From contig NZ_JAJIRP010000010.1 of the NCBI RefSeq assembly GCF_025717555.1, forward strand, positions 1 through 64,000: a stretch of DNA of 64,000 bases, in the 5' to 3' direction. The notes beneath the pieces were generated by a model. It did no database searches. It had not been told where the DNA came from and saw nothing but the letters and a program-made list of their open reading frames with translations. Below are positions 56,323 through 64,000 of the stretch, one piece after another. Position numbers and translations under genes: made by a program. This stretch comes from Paucibacter sp. B2R-40 (lineage in GTDB: Bacteria > Pseudomonadota > Gammaproteobacteria > Burkholderiales > Burkholderiaceae_C). Numbering within the stretch: the first letter of the stretch is position 1; each line of letters opens with the position of its first letter.

Positions 56323-56336
56323 TGACCAACTGGTCA
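56323..56336. promoter_or_regulatory. Palindromic operator for the TetR-family repressor
   Basis: TGACCA-AC-TGGTCA is a 6+2+6 inverted repeat, and the flanking TAA/TTA bases partly extend the symmetry. It lies 17 bases upstream of the tetR TTG, the normal place for TetR/AcrR-type autoregulation. Confidence 0.7.
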
Positions 56337-56518
56337 GTAATGTATGTCAGCGTGAGCGAGGGGTCAACGGCGGCTTGCCGATACCGGCTCCTCTCCTACA
56401 CCCCCTGCTTGCCGCGACGGGGCAACTTCAGTCTTGGGCAGATTCTGCTTTATCGGGCTGAACGCTTGAGCGAGCGCTATAGTCGGCCGCGCAATAAAGA
56501 CAGCCACCAACCCAAGCC

Positions 56519-57151
56519 ATGATCGAAGCCACCAAACTCATCAAGCCCGAAGCCGAACCCGCGCCGAAATGGTTCCATATTGCCGTCGCTGCCAGCATGG
56601 TGCTGAGCACTGGGAGCGCGGTCTACAGCTCGATGCGCACCAGCGCGGCAATGCAAGCCTTGGTGAAAGAGAACTCTCGCCTGGTGCTGGCCAGCTCCAC
56701 GCCGCTGCTGCAATTCATGAGCAGCAATTTCGACGGCGGCCAGCCTGCGCTGAGTTTCTCGGTCACCAATGACGGCAATGGCCCGGCTCGCATCGTCTGG
56801 TTCGAGATGAAGTCGGATGGCAAATTAGTCAAGAGCCTGCGCACGCAGGTTCGCGAATCAAGCCCTGAGCTGGCCAAATTTTCGCTCGAAATCATGACCT
56901 CGACGATTGCGCCGCGCTTGATCTCACCCGGCAGCAGCATCAAGCTGTTTTCCTGGGTTCAACCAGCCGCCAAAGACACCGAGGCCTTGCAGCTATGGCG
57001 TCAATTTGACCGCCAAGGCCGCGGCAAGGTCACCGTCGAGGCCTGCTACTGCTCGGTGCTGGACGCCTGCTGGATCTCGGATCTGGAAGGCAGCATCCCC
57101 AAGCCGGTGGACACCTGCGAGCCCGCCGGTCGCACGACGCTGGATGGCTGA
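56519..57151 (+). CDS. Hypothetical single-pass membrane protein
   Basis: This 210-residue protein has one membrane segment near the N-terminus (about 18-38) and a soluble part beginning LVLASSTPLLQFMSSNFDGG with a beta-rich stretch (ALSFSVTNDGNGPARIVWFEM). Four cysteines lie near the C-terminus (ACYCSVLDACW ... DTC). I recognise no family. It is convergent with the hydrolase gene and the two coding regions overlap by 106 bases. Confidence 0.7.
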   Translation: MIEATKLIKPEAEPAPKWFHIAVAASMVLSTGSAVYSSMRTSAAMQALVKENSRLVLASSTPLLQFMSSNFDGGQPALSFSVTNDGNGPARIVWFEMKSDGKLVKSLRTQVRESSPELAKFSLEIMTSTIAPRLISPGSSIKLFSWVQPAAKDTEALQLWRQFDRQGRGKVTVEACYCSVLDACWISDLEGSIPKPVDTCEPAGRTTLDG

Positions 57152-58200
57152 TAAGCGAGGTCGAGCTTGGCGTGATTGACGATCGCCTTGTGGCGATCGC
57201 TCCATTGCTGCAGCGGCTCGCTTTGACCCTCGAAGACCTGGCTTAAGAAAGCCAAGGCAACTTCCTTGGTGGCGGTCTTGACGAGCGGGTTCAGCGTCAC
57301 GCCGCCGGTGCCGGCGCGGTCGGTGAACATGCTGTGCGAGCCGCCCTCGAACACCACCAAGGACTTGACCGCACTGCCGGTGGCATTGAAGACGCCGATG
57401 CGGTCGCGTGCATCGGAATGGTAGTCGGGGATAACGATGACGTCCTCGGTGGCGGTAATGTGCAGTGTCGGGATCGTGATGGGTTTGAGGATTTCAGCCG
57501 TGCGCTCGGTCTCGCCATAAAACGGCGGCGCCGAGATGATGATGGCCGCCTTGAAGCGCGGGTCGTGCAGCTGGTCCATCACAGCGCCACGGCGCACCAC
57601 CTGCGCGCCCGACAAGAGCATCACCGTATTGGCGCCGTAAGAATGGCCGGCCGCAATCACGCGGGCCGGGTCAATCTGGCTACCGCGCGGCCCAAGCAGC
57701 AATTGGTCCAGTGCAAAGCGTACATCGGCAACCCGGCTCAAGGCCTCACTCTCCTTGGCCGCATCTTGCAGGCGCCCAACCAGGCCAAAAGGATTGCCCA
57801 GCCACAAAGCCCGGTCGCTGCCCACATGCTGCACATGCAGCGTCGCATAGCCTTGGGCTGCCCAATAGGCGCCCAGATAGCTATAGCCGCGCCGTGAGCC
57901 GCCGATGCCGTGGGAAAACACAATCAGCGGCACCGTCGCCCCATGAGACACAGCCTTGCTCGGCCAGTACAAGCGCGCGGGTACCGCGCGCTGGCGGGCG
58001 CCGTCTTGCCAGTCCAAATCCTCGATGCTGTAGCCCAAAGCCACATCGGAGGCTGGCGGCGCGTCCAGTAGCGGCAAGGGATCGCCACTCAAGGCCCCGG
58101 CCTCAGGCGAGCGGCAAGCACCCAGAACCAAGAGCAAGCTCAAAGCCAGAGCGCCACGCACTCCAATCGTCCGATGCGGTTTATTCATCTTGTTCATCAT
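57046..58200 (-). CDS. Alpha/beta-hydrolase lipoprotein (PAF-acetylhydrolase-like)
   Basis: This 384-residue lipoprotein has a lipobox LLLVLGAC after a basic start, then an alpha/beta-hydrolase fold with SHGIGGSRRGYSYLG, the nucleophile in GHSYGANTVML, and a late His in EGGSHSMF. It resembles platelet-activating-factor acetylhydrolase and dienelactone hydrolase groups. It lies 19 bases after the RND pump stop, so it belongs to the efflux operon and may modify or degrade a compound near the pump. The substrate is unknown. Confidence 0.85.
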   Translation of the reverse strand: MMNKMNKPHRTIGVRGALALSLLLVLGACRSPEAGALSGDPLPLLDAPPASDVALGYSIEDLDWQDGARQRAVPARLYWPSKAVSHGATVPLIVFSHGIGGSRRGYSYLGAYWAAQGYATLHVQHVGSDRALWLGNPFGLVGRLQDAAKESEALSRVADVRFALDQLLLGPRGSQIDPARVIAAGHSYGANTVMLLSGAQVVRRGAVMDQLHDPRFKAAIIISAPPFYGETERTAEILKPITIPTLHITATEDVIVIPDYHSDARDRIGVFNATGSAVKSLVVFEGGSHSMFTDRAGTGGVTLNPLVKTATKEVALAFLSQVFEGQSEPLQQWSDRHKAIVNHAKLDLAYQPSSVVRPAGSQVSTGLGMLPSRSEIQQASSTEQ

Positions 58201-58219
58201 GGCTGCGTAACTCCGAATT

Positions 58220-61200
58220 TCAAGACTCAAGGGCTTCGCTGGGCAGCGCCGCCCGGCGTTTGAACAAACGTGCAACACGCTGAATGCCGTCGTCCACATA
58301 GCTGAACACCACCGGAATCACCAGCAAGCTAAGGAACGTAGAGGTGATCAAGCCGCCGATCACGACGATGGCCATCGGCGCGCGAAAGCTCGGGTCCACC
58401 CCCCAGCCCATCGCAATCGGGAACATGCCCGCGCCCATCGCGATCGTCGTCATCACAATCGGCCGGGCGCGCTTATGGCAGGCATCAAGAATGGCCGCCA
58501 TACGCGCCAAGCCATGGTCGCGGCGCGCGATCACCACATAGTCCACCAGCAAAATCGAGTTCTTGGTGGCGATGCCCATCAGCATGATCAGGCCGATCAT
58601 CGAGGGCATGGACAGCGCCGTACCGGTGATGAAAAGCGCCAAAAAAGCACCGGGAATCGACAAGACCAGCGCGGCCAGAATCGTCACCGGCTGGATAAAG
58701 TCCTTGAACAAGAGCACCAGCACGATGTAGATACACATCACCCCGGTCAGCATCGCCAGGCCAAAGCTGGCGAACAACTCCCCCATGGCCTCGGCGTCTC
58801 CAACCGTGGTTTGAATGATGCCGGGCGGCAGATTCTTCAAGGTCGGCAAGCCCAGGGCGGTCTTTTCCACCAGCCCCAGCGGCTGGCCGTTCAACTCGAT
58901 CTCGAAGTTGATATTGCGCAGCCGGTCATAACGATCGATTTGCGCGGGTCCGCTGGCAATCTCCAGCGTGGCCACGTTGGAGAGCGCCGTTGGCCCTTTG
59001 CTGCCCGGCACCGGCAGGCTGGCCAGCAGGGCCAAGTCAGCCCGCGCATCGGCGCGCAGCTTGACGACGATAGGCACCTGGCGCTGGGCGAGATTGAGCT
59101 TGGCCAGGCCTTGGTCATAGTCACCGGCGGTGGCGATGCGCAAGGTGTCGGCAATCGCCGCCGCGCTGACGCCCAGATCGGCAGCGCGCGCGAAGTCGGG
59201 CCGCACAATCAGCTCCGGGCGCACCAGGCTGGAGGTCGAAGTGACCGCGCCGATGCCGGGAATGCCGCGCAGCTCGCGCTCCACCAGCTGGGCATGCTCG
59301 GCCAGCGCACGGCCGTCTTCGCCGGCCAGCACGATCACATATTTTTCGCTGCTGCCGCCAAAACCGACCTTGACGCGCGCGCCAGGCAAGACGTCCAGCG
59401 CATCTCGCAATTGCCCTTCCAACGCCTGTTTGCTCAAACCCTTGCGCTCGCCGCGCGGCGTCATATTCAGGGTCAGGGTCGCCTTGCGCACCTCGGGCGC
59501 TCCGCTCATCGCAAACGGGTCGCCGCCGGCATTGCCGCCGCCAATGGCCGTGTAAATCAGCTTGACATGCGGGTTAGCGGCAACGATCAAGCGCGCCTGT
59601 TCGGCCAGCGCCTCGGTCTGCTTGAAGGTGCTGCCGGGTGGCAAGGTGATGGTGACTTGGGTCTGGTTCAAATCGTCCGGCGGTATGAAGCCGGTCGGCA
59701 GCAAGGGCACCAAGGCGAGTGAGCCTATCGTGAAGGCCAAGGCGGCGCCGAGCGTGATCAGCCGATGTTGCAAGCACCATTTGGCCCAGCCGGTATAGAC
59801 GGTCAGCCAGCGCGGCTCGGTGTGGTCCTGCTTGGGCGCCTTCAGAATGTAGGCCGCCATCATCGGCGTCAACATGCGCGCCACCACCAGCGAGACGAAC
59901 ACCGCGATCGCCGCCGTCCAACCGAACTGCACAAAGAACTTGCCGGGAATACCGCCCATGAAGGCGGTCGGCAAAAACACCGCGATCAAGGTAAAGGTGG
60001 TGGCGATGACGGCCATGCCGATCTCGTCGGCCGCCTCCATCGCCGCTTGGTAAGGGGTCTTGCCCATGGCCAGATGGCGCATGATGTTTTCGATCTCGAC
60101 GATGGCGTCGTCAACCAAGATGCCGACCACCAGGGACAGGGACAGCAGCGTCACCGTGTTGACGGTGAAACCGAGCAGATACATCAGGCCAAAGGCCGGG
60201 ATCACTGACAGTGGCAAGGCGGTGGCCGCCACCAACGTGGCGCGCCAATCACGCAAAAAGAACCACACCACGATGATGGCCAGCAAAGCGCCCTCGTAGA
60301 GCAGCGTCATCGAGCCGTCGAAGTTTTCCCGCACCGGATCGACAAAGTTATAGGCTTCGGCAAACTCGATCTCCGGGTGCGCGCTGCGCAACTCCTCGAT
60401 GGCGAGCTTGACGCCGGCGGCCACTTCCACCTCCCCGGCGCCACGTGTGCGGGTGATCTCGAAGCCGACCACCGGCTTGCCGTTCAAGAGCGCGCTGGAC
60501 CGCTGCTCGGCCACCGTGTCGCTGACCTGCGCCACCTGATCCAGGCGGATACGGCGGCCGTCCGACAGCGCAATGTCCATGGCCGCCAGCTCCTGCGCGG
60601 TCTGCACCGTCGCCAGCGTGCGCACCGATTGCTCGGCGCCGCCGATATCGGCGCGCCCGCCCGAGGCCTCTTGCTGAATCTGGCGCAACTGGCGCGACAC
60701 ATCGGCGGCCGTCGCGTTGAGCGCCAGCAACTTGGCCGGATCCAGCTCGACCCGCACCTCGCGGCTGGCACCGCCCACGCGCGACACCGCGCCGACCCCG
60801 CGCACCGCCAAGATGCGCTTGGCGACCTGGTTGTCTACAAACCAGGACAGCGCCTCCTCATCCATTCTGGGTGACGCCACCGAATAGGTCAGGATGGGCA
60901 TGCCCGACAACTCCATCTTGGAGATCACCGGGTCGCGCAGATCGGCCGGCAGGTCAGAGCGCACGCGCGAGACCGCGTCGCGCACATCGTCCACCGCTTG
61001 CTGCGTGCCCTTTTCCAGGCGGAATTCCACCGTCACGATGGCCACGCCGTCTTGCACCGTGGTGTAGATATGTTTGACGTCTTGCAGCGTAGCGAACTGG
61101 TTCTCCAGCTTGCGGGCGACTTGCGACTCCAGCTGCGCCGGCGACGCGCCCGGCAGCGCCGCCGTGACGGTCACCGTAGGCAGGTCGATGTCCGGGAAGT

Positions 61201-61309
61201 TCTGAATCTTCATCGCCTTGAAACCCAGCAGACCTCCGAGTGTCAGCATGATGAACAGCAAAATGGCCGGGATCGGGTTGCGGATCGAGGCGGAGGAAAC
61301 GTTCAGCAT
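58220..61309 (-). CDS. RND-family efflux pump inner-membrane transporter (second system)
   Basis: This 1029-residue pump has the RND layout: N-terminal RNPIPAILLFIMLTLGG, QNFPDIDLPTVTVTAALPGA, the Asp-Asp relay in VVGILVDDAIVEIENIM, and GMFPIAMGWGVDPSFRAP in the second half. It is divergent in sequence from the pump at 51-54 kb, so the two are not a recent duplication. The adaptor gene precedes it by 12 bases. Confidence 0.95.
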   Translation of the reverse strand: MLNVSSASIRNPIPAILLFIMLTLGGLLGFKAMKIQNFPDIDLPTVTVTAALPGASPAQLESQVARKLENQFATLQDVKHIYTTVQDGVAIVTVEFRLEKGTQQAVDDVRDAVSRVRSDLPADLRDPVISKMELSGMPILTYSVASPRMDEEALSWFVDNQVAKRILAVRGVGAVSRVGGASREVRVELDPAKLLALNATAADVSRQLRQIQQEASGGRADIGGAEQSVRTLATVQTAQELAAMDIALSDGRRIRLDQVAQVSDTVAEQRSSALLNGKPVVGFEITRTRGAGEVEVAAGVKLAIEELRSAHPEIEFAEAYNFVDPVRENFDGSMTLLYEGALLAIIVVWFFLRDWRATLVAATALPLSVIPAFGLMYLLGFTVNTVTLLSLSLVVGILVDDAIVEIENIMRHLAMGKTPYQAAMEAADEIGMAVIATTFTLIAVFLPTAFMGGIPGKFFVQFGWTAAIAVFVSLVVARMLTPMMAAYILKAPKQDHTEPRWLTVYTGWAKWCLQHRLITLGAALAFTIGSLALVPLLPTGFIPPDDLNQTQVTITLPPGSTFKQTEALAEQARLIVAANPHVKLIYTAIGGGNAGGDPFAMSGAPEVRKATLTLNMTPRGERKGLSKQALEGQLRDALDVLPGARVKVGFGGSSEKYVIVLAGEDGRALAEHAQLVERELRGIPGIGAVTSTSSLVRPELIVRPDFARAADLGVSAAAIADTLRIATAGDYDQGLAKLNLAQRQVPIVVKLRADARADLALLASLPVPGSKGPTALSNVATLEIASGPAQIDRYDRLRNINFEIELNGQPLGLVEKTALGLPTLKNLPPGIIQTTVGDAEAMGELFASFGLAMLTGVMCIYIVLVLLFKDFIQPVTILAALVLSIPGAFLALFITGTALSMPSMIGLIMLMGIATKNSILLVDYVVIARRDHGLARMAAILDACHKRARPIVMTTIAMGAGMFPIAMGWGVDPSFRAPMAIVVIGGLITSTFLSLLVIPVVFSYVDDGIQRVARLFKRRAALPSEALES

Positions 61310-61321
61310 CGTGGGCTCCGC

Positions 61322-62464
61322 TTATTTGGCTGATGCGGCTGGTTTGGCGGGCTTGGCTGCGGGGGCAGCGTCCACCACCCGCACCAGATCACCATCGCTC
61401 AGGAAGCCCACGCCGCTGGCGACCACGCGCGCGCCGGCATCGAGCCCACCGGTCAGCTCGACGCGCTCCCCGCTGCGCCGTCCAAGCGTGACCTTGCGCT
61501 GCTGCACGCGCCCATCAGCGCCGACCTGGAACACATAGGCAAAGCCATCGCGCAGCTGCAGCGCCGTTTGCGGCAGGCTGAGGGCGCTGCTAGCGCCCAG
61601 TTTGAACTCGCCGCGTGCGAAGCTGCCGGCTCGCAGCGCGGCGCCCGCGGGCAAGTCCACATAGGCCAGGCCCATGCGGGTTTGCGCGTCAACGCTGGGC
61701 GACGTGATGCGCAGGCGGCCGGTGATCGCTTGATGGTCCAGCCCGATCACCGTCACCGCCATACCGGGCTTGAGCTGCAGCAGCTCGGTAGCCGGCACCT
61801 CGGCGCGCCATTCCAGCCGGTTCTTGCGGATCAAACGGAACAGCTCCTGGCCCGGCTGCACAACGCCGCCCACGGCCGCGATACGTGCCGAGATCAGGCC
61901 GTCGTCGGGCGCCGTGATGCGGGTTTGAGCCAGCCGCAGCTCATCGCTCTTGACACGCGCCACGGCCGCTTCATGGCGGGCGGCGGCGGTCAACTCGAGG
62001 GTCAGGTATTGCTGCAATTGCTGGCCGCTCAAGGCATCGCTGCCGCTGCTCTTGAGTTCACGCGCGCGGTCGGCGTCGAGCTTGGCCGCACTCAGATTGG
62101 CGCGAGCTTCGCTGGCCGCGGCGCGCGCTTGCGCCAGCTCGGCCTGCACCGTGTCGGCCGACAACTGCGCCAAGAGCTGGCCGCGCTTGACCGCGTCACC
62201 GACATTGACCGCCACCTCGGCCAGGCGCAGGCCGCCGAGTTCGCTGCCAATCAACACCTCTTGCCAAGCCGCCACGCTGCCATTGGCGCTCAAGGTCTGC
62301 GCCCAATCGCTTTTCTCGGCGCTGAGCAAAGCGACGGTCAGCGCCGGGCGCGCCTTGGCCGCGGGCGCCTGGTCGGCGGCCAGCACGGGGCTTTGCAGCG
62401 CCGCGCCGACCAGCAAGGACAGCAGGCAAAGTTGAAACTTGTTCATGTGATTGGCGTGATTCAT
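61322..62464 (-). CDS. RND efflux periplasmic adaptor (second system)
   Basis: This 380-residue adaptor has a signal peptide (about 1-27), the half-lipoyl motif GGLRLAEVAVNVGDAVKRGQ, a hairpin, and ITAPDDGLISARIAAVGGVV. The C-terminus is a Lys/Pro/Ala tail. Its ATG at 62464 overlaps the upstream outer-membrane factor stop in ATGA. It joins the RND pump to the NodT-type channel. Confidence 0.94.
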   Translation of the reverse strand: MNHANHMNKFQLCLLSLLVGAALQSPVLAADQAPAAKARPALTVALLSAEKSDWAQTLSANGSVAAWQEVLIGSELGGLRLAEVAVNVGDAVKRGQLLAQLSADTVQAELAQARAAASEARANLSAAKLDADRARELKSSGSDALSGQQLQQYLTLELTAAARHEAAVARVKSDELRLAQTRITAPDDGLISARIAAVGGVVQPGQELFRLIRKNRLEWRAEVPATELLQLKPGMAVTVIGLDHQAITGRLRITSPSVDAQTRMGLAYVDLPAGAALRAGSFARGEFKLGASSALSLPQTALQLRDGFAYVFQVGADGRVQQRKVTLGRRSGERVELTGGLDAGARVVASGVGFLSDGDLVRVVDAAPAAKPAKPAASAK

Positions 62465-63912
62465 AGGGCTTTGCCGACTGGGCTTTGAGGGGAAGCTTCG
62501 GCGGCCCAAGCGCCGCCCGAAGCTTTGTAGAGTGAGAACCAGGCCGCCAAGCGGGCCGCTTGAACTTGCACCAAGGCCGACTGCGCGTTCAAGGTCAGGC
62601 GGCGCGCCTGCTCCAAGTCGGCCGCGCTGGCCAAGCCGGCGCGCCAGCTGCCGGCAGTGGCCACGGCCGAACGTTGATAGCCATCGGCGCTGCTTTGCGC
62701 ATAACGCTCGCGTTGCTGGGCCGAATCGAGCCGCACCAAGGCCTCCTCGACCTCGCGCACCGCCAGCAGCACCGCAGCGCGGTAGCCGGCCAGGCTTTCC
62801 TCAAAGCGCGCTTGCGCCGCATCGGCGTTGGCACGGCGCGAGCCGGCATCAAAAATCGGCAGGCTCAGCGAGGGCCCAAAGCTCCAGCCATTGCCATCAA
62901 CCTTGCCGCCGCCGCTGACTTGCAAGGCCGAGAGCGAGATCGAGCCCCCCAGCTGCAGCTGCGGGTAACGCGCGGCTTCAGCGGCACCGCGTTCCGACCA
63001 GGCCGCGATCACTTGACGCTGCAGCGCCGCCAAATCTGGGCGCTGCGCCAGCGTGGCGGCCGGCAATTGCGCGACTTGCAAGCCCGGGCTGCTGGGCAGC
63101 TTTGCGAACGCCGGCGCCAGCTGTGCGCGCAGCTCGGGCTCAAACTGCCCGCTCAGGCTGACCAAGGCCTTGACCAGCAAGTCACATTCGGCGCGCTGAT
63201 TCAACCAGCGGTTCTGACTGTCGGCCGCGGCGGCTTGCAGCAAGGCATCGTTGGCCGTGGACTCAAAGCCCACCTTGAGTTTGTCGCTGGACCATTGGCT
63301 CAGTCGCGTCATGGCCTCGACATCGGCGACACTGATTTGGGTCAAACGTTCGCAGGCGCGCAGGCTGACATAAGTCTGTGCCACCTCGGCCGCCAGGCTG
63401 ACCTTTGCGGCATGCCAATCCAGCTCGCTGGCCTGGGCGCGCGCCTCGGCCGCCTCGCGCTGCTGGCGCACCCGCGCAAACAGATCGATCTCCCAGGCCG
63501 CGTCCAGGCTCAGATTGCTCAGCGTTTGGGTCGGCACACCGGGTGCGAGCGGCAGGCGCTGACGCTGCGCGCTCGCATTCAGATTGACGCCCGGCCATTG
63601 AGCGCTGCCGGCCTGCTCGGCCAGCGCGCGGGCCTGTTTGATGCGCGCCACTGCCTGTTGCAGGCTGGGGTTAGCCGCCTGCGTTTGGGCGATCAGCTGA
63701 GCCAGTATCGGATCGTCAAATTGGCCCCACCAGTCCTGCAGCGCCAGCGCCTGCCCGCCATGCGGCAGCGGCGCGACCCAGGCCGGCGGCGTTTGCTCGG
63801 CTTGTTTGAGCGTATCTGGCGGCAGCGCGGTCGCGGCGCAACCGGCCAGGCCCGCAGCGACCAGCGGCGTCAATAGAGACAGGCAATGCCTGCGTTTCAA
63901 AATCAAGGGCAT
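62461..63912 (-). CDS. NodT-type outer-membrane efflux lipoprotein
   Basis: This 483-residue outer-membrane channel has a lipobox (AAGLAGC near residue 25) and the NodT/OprM features DWWGQFDDPILAQLIAQT, NPSLQQAVARIKQAR and FDAGSRRANADAAQ. It forms the exit duct of the second pump. I chose ATG 63912 because the GAGG at 63922-63925 is then 9 bases away; ATG 63921 would leave no spacing. The upstream gene ends at 63924, so the two are linked. Confidence 0.94.
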   Translation of the reverse strand: MPLILKRRHCLSLLTPLVAAGLAGCAATALPPDTLKQAEQTPPAWVAPLPHGGQALALQDWWGQFDDPILAQLIAQTQAANPSLQQAVARIKQARALAEQAGSAQWPGVNLNASAQRQRLPLAPGVPTQTLSNLSLDAAWEIDLFARVRQQREAAEARAQASELDWHAAKVSLAAEVAQTYVSLRACERLTQISVADVEAMTRLSQWSSDKLKVGFESTANDALLQAAAADSQNRWLNQRAECDLLVKALVSLSGQFEPELRAQLAPAFAKLPSSPGLQVAQLPAATLAQRPDLAALQRQVIAAWSERGAAEAARYPQLQLGGSISLSALQVSGGGKVDGNGWSFGPSLSLPIFDAGSRRANADAAQARFEESLAGYRAAVLLAVREVEEALVRLDSAQQRERYAQSSADGYQRSAVATAGSWRAGLASAADLEQARRLTLNAQSALVQVQAARLAAWFSLYKASGGAWAAEASPQSPVGKAL

Positions 63913-63923
63913 GACGCTCATCC

Positions 63924-64000
63924 TCAGCGGCTCTGGCGCAGAGCCTGTTCTGCTTCAATCAGGGCCTGGCCAAAAGCAACCAGGCGGTTCAAGGTGCGCT
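63924..64000 (-). CDS. C-terminal end of a gene, perhaps a MarR-type regulator (partial)
   Basis: The last 25 codons before the right edge read TLNRLVAFGQALIEAEQALR, then a short basic end and TGA. Such a helical tail fits a MarR- or TetR-type regulator just before an efflux operon, but the fragment is too short to be sure. Its stop overlaps the ribosome binding region of the next gene. Confidence 0.4.
   Translation of the reverse strand, partial: RTLNRLVAFGQALIEAEQALRQSR

Noticed and set aside
51310-61309. The two RND pump genes as a recent tandem duplication
   Set aside because: Their sequences differ throughout, including the motifs around the Asp-Asp relay, and their operon partners differ (TetR and TolC versus NodT and hydrolase).

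Overview
The window is a chromosomal segment of a GC-rich betaproteobacterium, most likely Burkholderiales of the Roseateles/Paucibacter/Rubrivivax type (the genus is an inference from gene content). Supporting signs are the EarP/EF-P pair with Arg32, the fused DUF3717-DUF1289 protein, the Pcm-like/rhodanese/TolC cluster and the ftsK-lolA-rarA cluster. I see no insertion sequence, prophage, CRISPR array or rRNA operon. The segment is gene-dense and mostly housekeeping, with some accessory envelope and efflux genes.

Left part (1-19.5 kb): a truncated livH, the minus-strand ftsK-lolA-rarA operon, a Crp/Fnr regulator divergent from trxB, rpmB-rpmG (L28/L33), a fatty acid desaturase, an RsmB-like RNA methyltransferase, purN, trpS, an envelope-stress module (Spy/CpxP-like protein, OmpR-type regulator, sensor kinase), the translation factor ettA and the RNA helicase rhlE.

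Middle (19.7-34.8 kb): a chain of five plus-strand genes joined by 4-base stop/start overlaps (anchored beta-helix protein, NAD(P)-binding protein, beta-CASP nuclease, MgtC/DUF4010 membrane protein, mnmC) is followed by a soluble histidine kinase. Then come rpiA, a small membrane protein behind a candidate LexA box, a carotenoid oxygenase with a DUF2141 protein, aroG, pyrD and a CYTH phosphatase.

Right-centre (34.8-50 kb): tRNA-His, ppiD, tRNA-Val and hupB, pgsA, uvrC with an overlapping lipoprotein gene, earP-efp, an acetolactate synthase-like gene divergent from an Lrp regulator, a secreted Lys/His-rich peptide, a prolyl-hydroxylase-like gene coupled to yaaA, and an EamA exporter beside a second Lrp regulator.

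Right end (48.8-64 kb): two efflux systems on the minus strand. The first runs tetR-adaptor-RND pump-pcm-rhodanese-TolC with a palindromic operator before tetR. The second runs NodT-type outer membrane factor-adaptor-RND pump-lipoprotein hydrolase, behind the end of a probable regulator gene.

A theme across the window is that many ATG codons sit 6-8 bases after a sigma70-like -10 hexamer and have no ribosome binding site (ftsK, rsmB-like, purN, pgsA, uvrC, earP, pyrD, yaaA, yedA, one lrp), which suggests frequent leaderless mRNAs.
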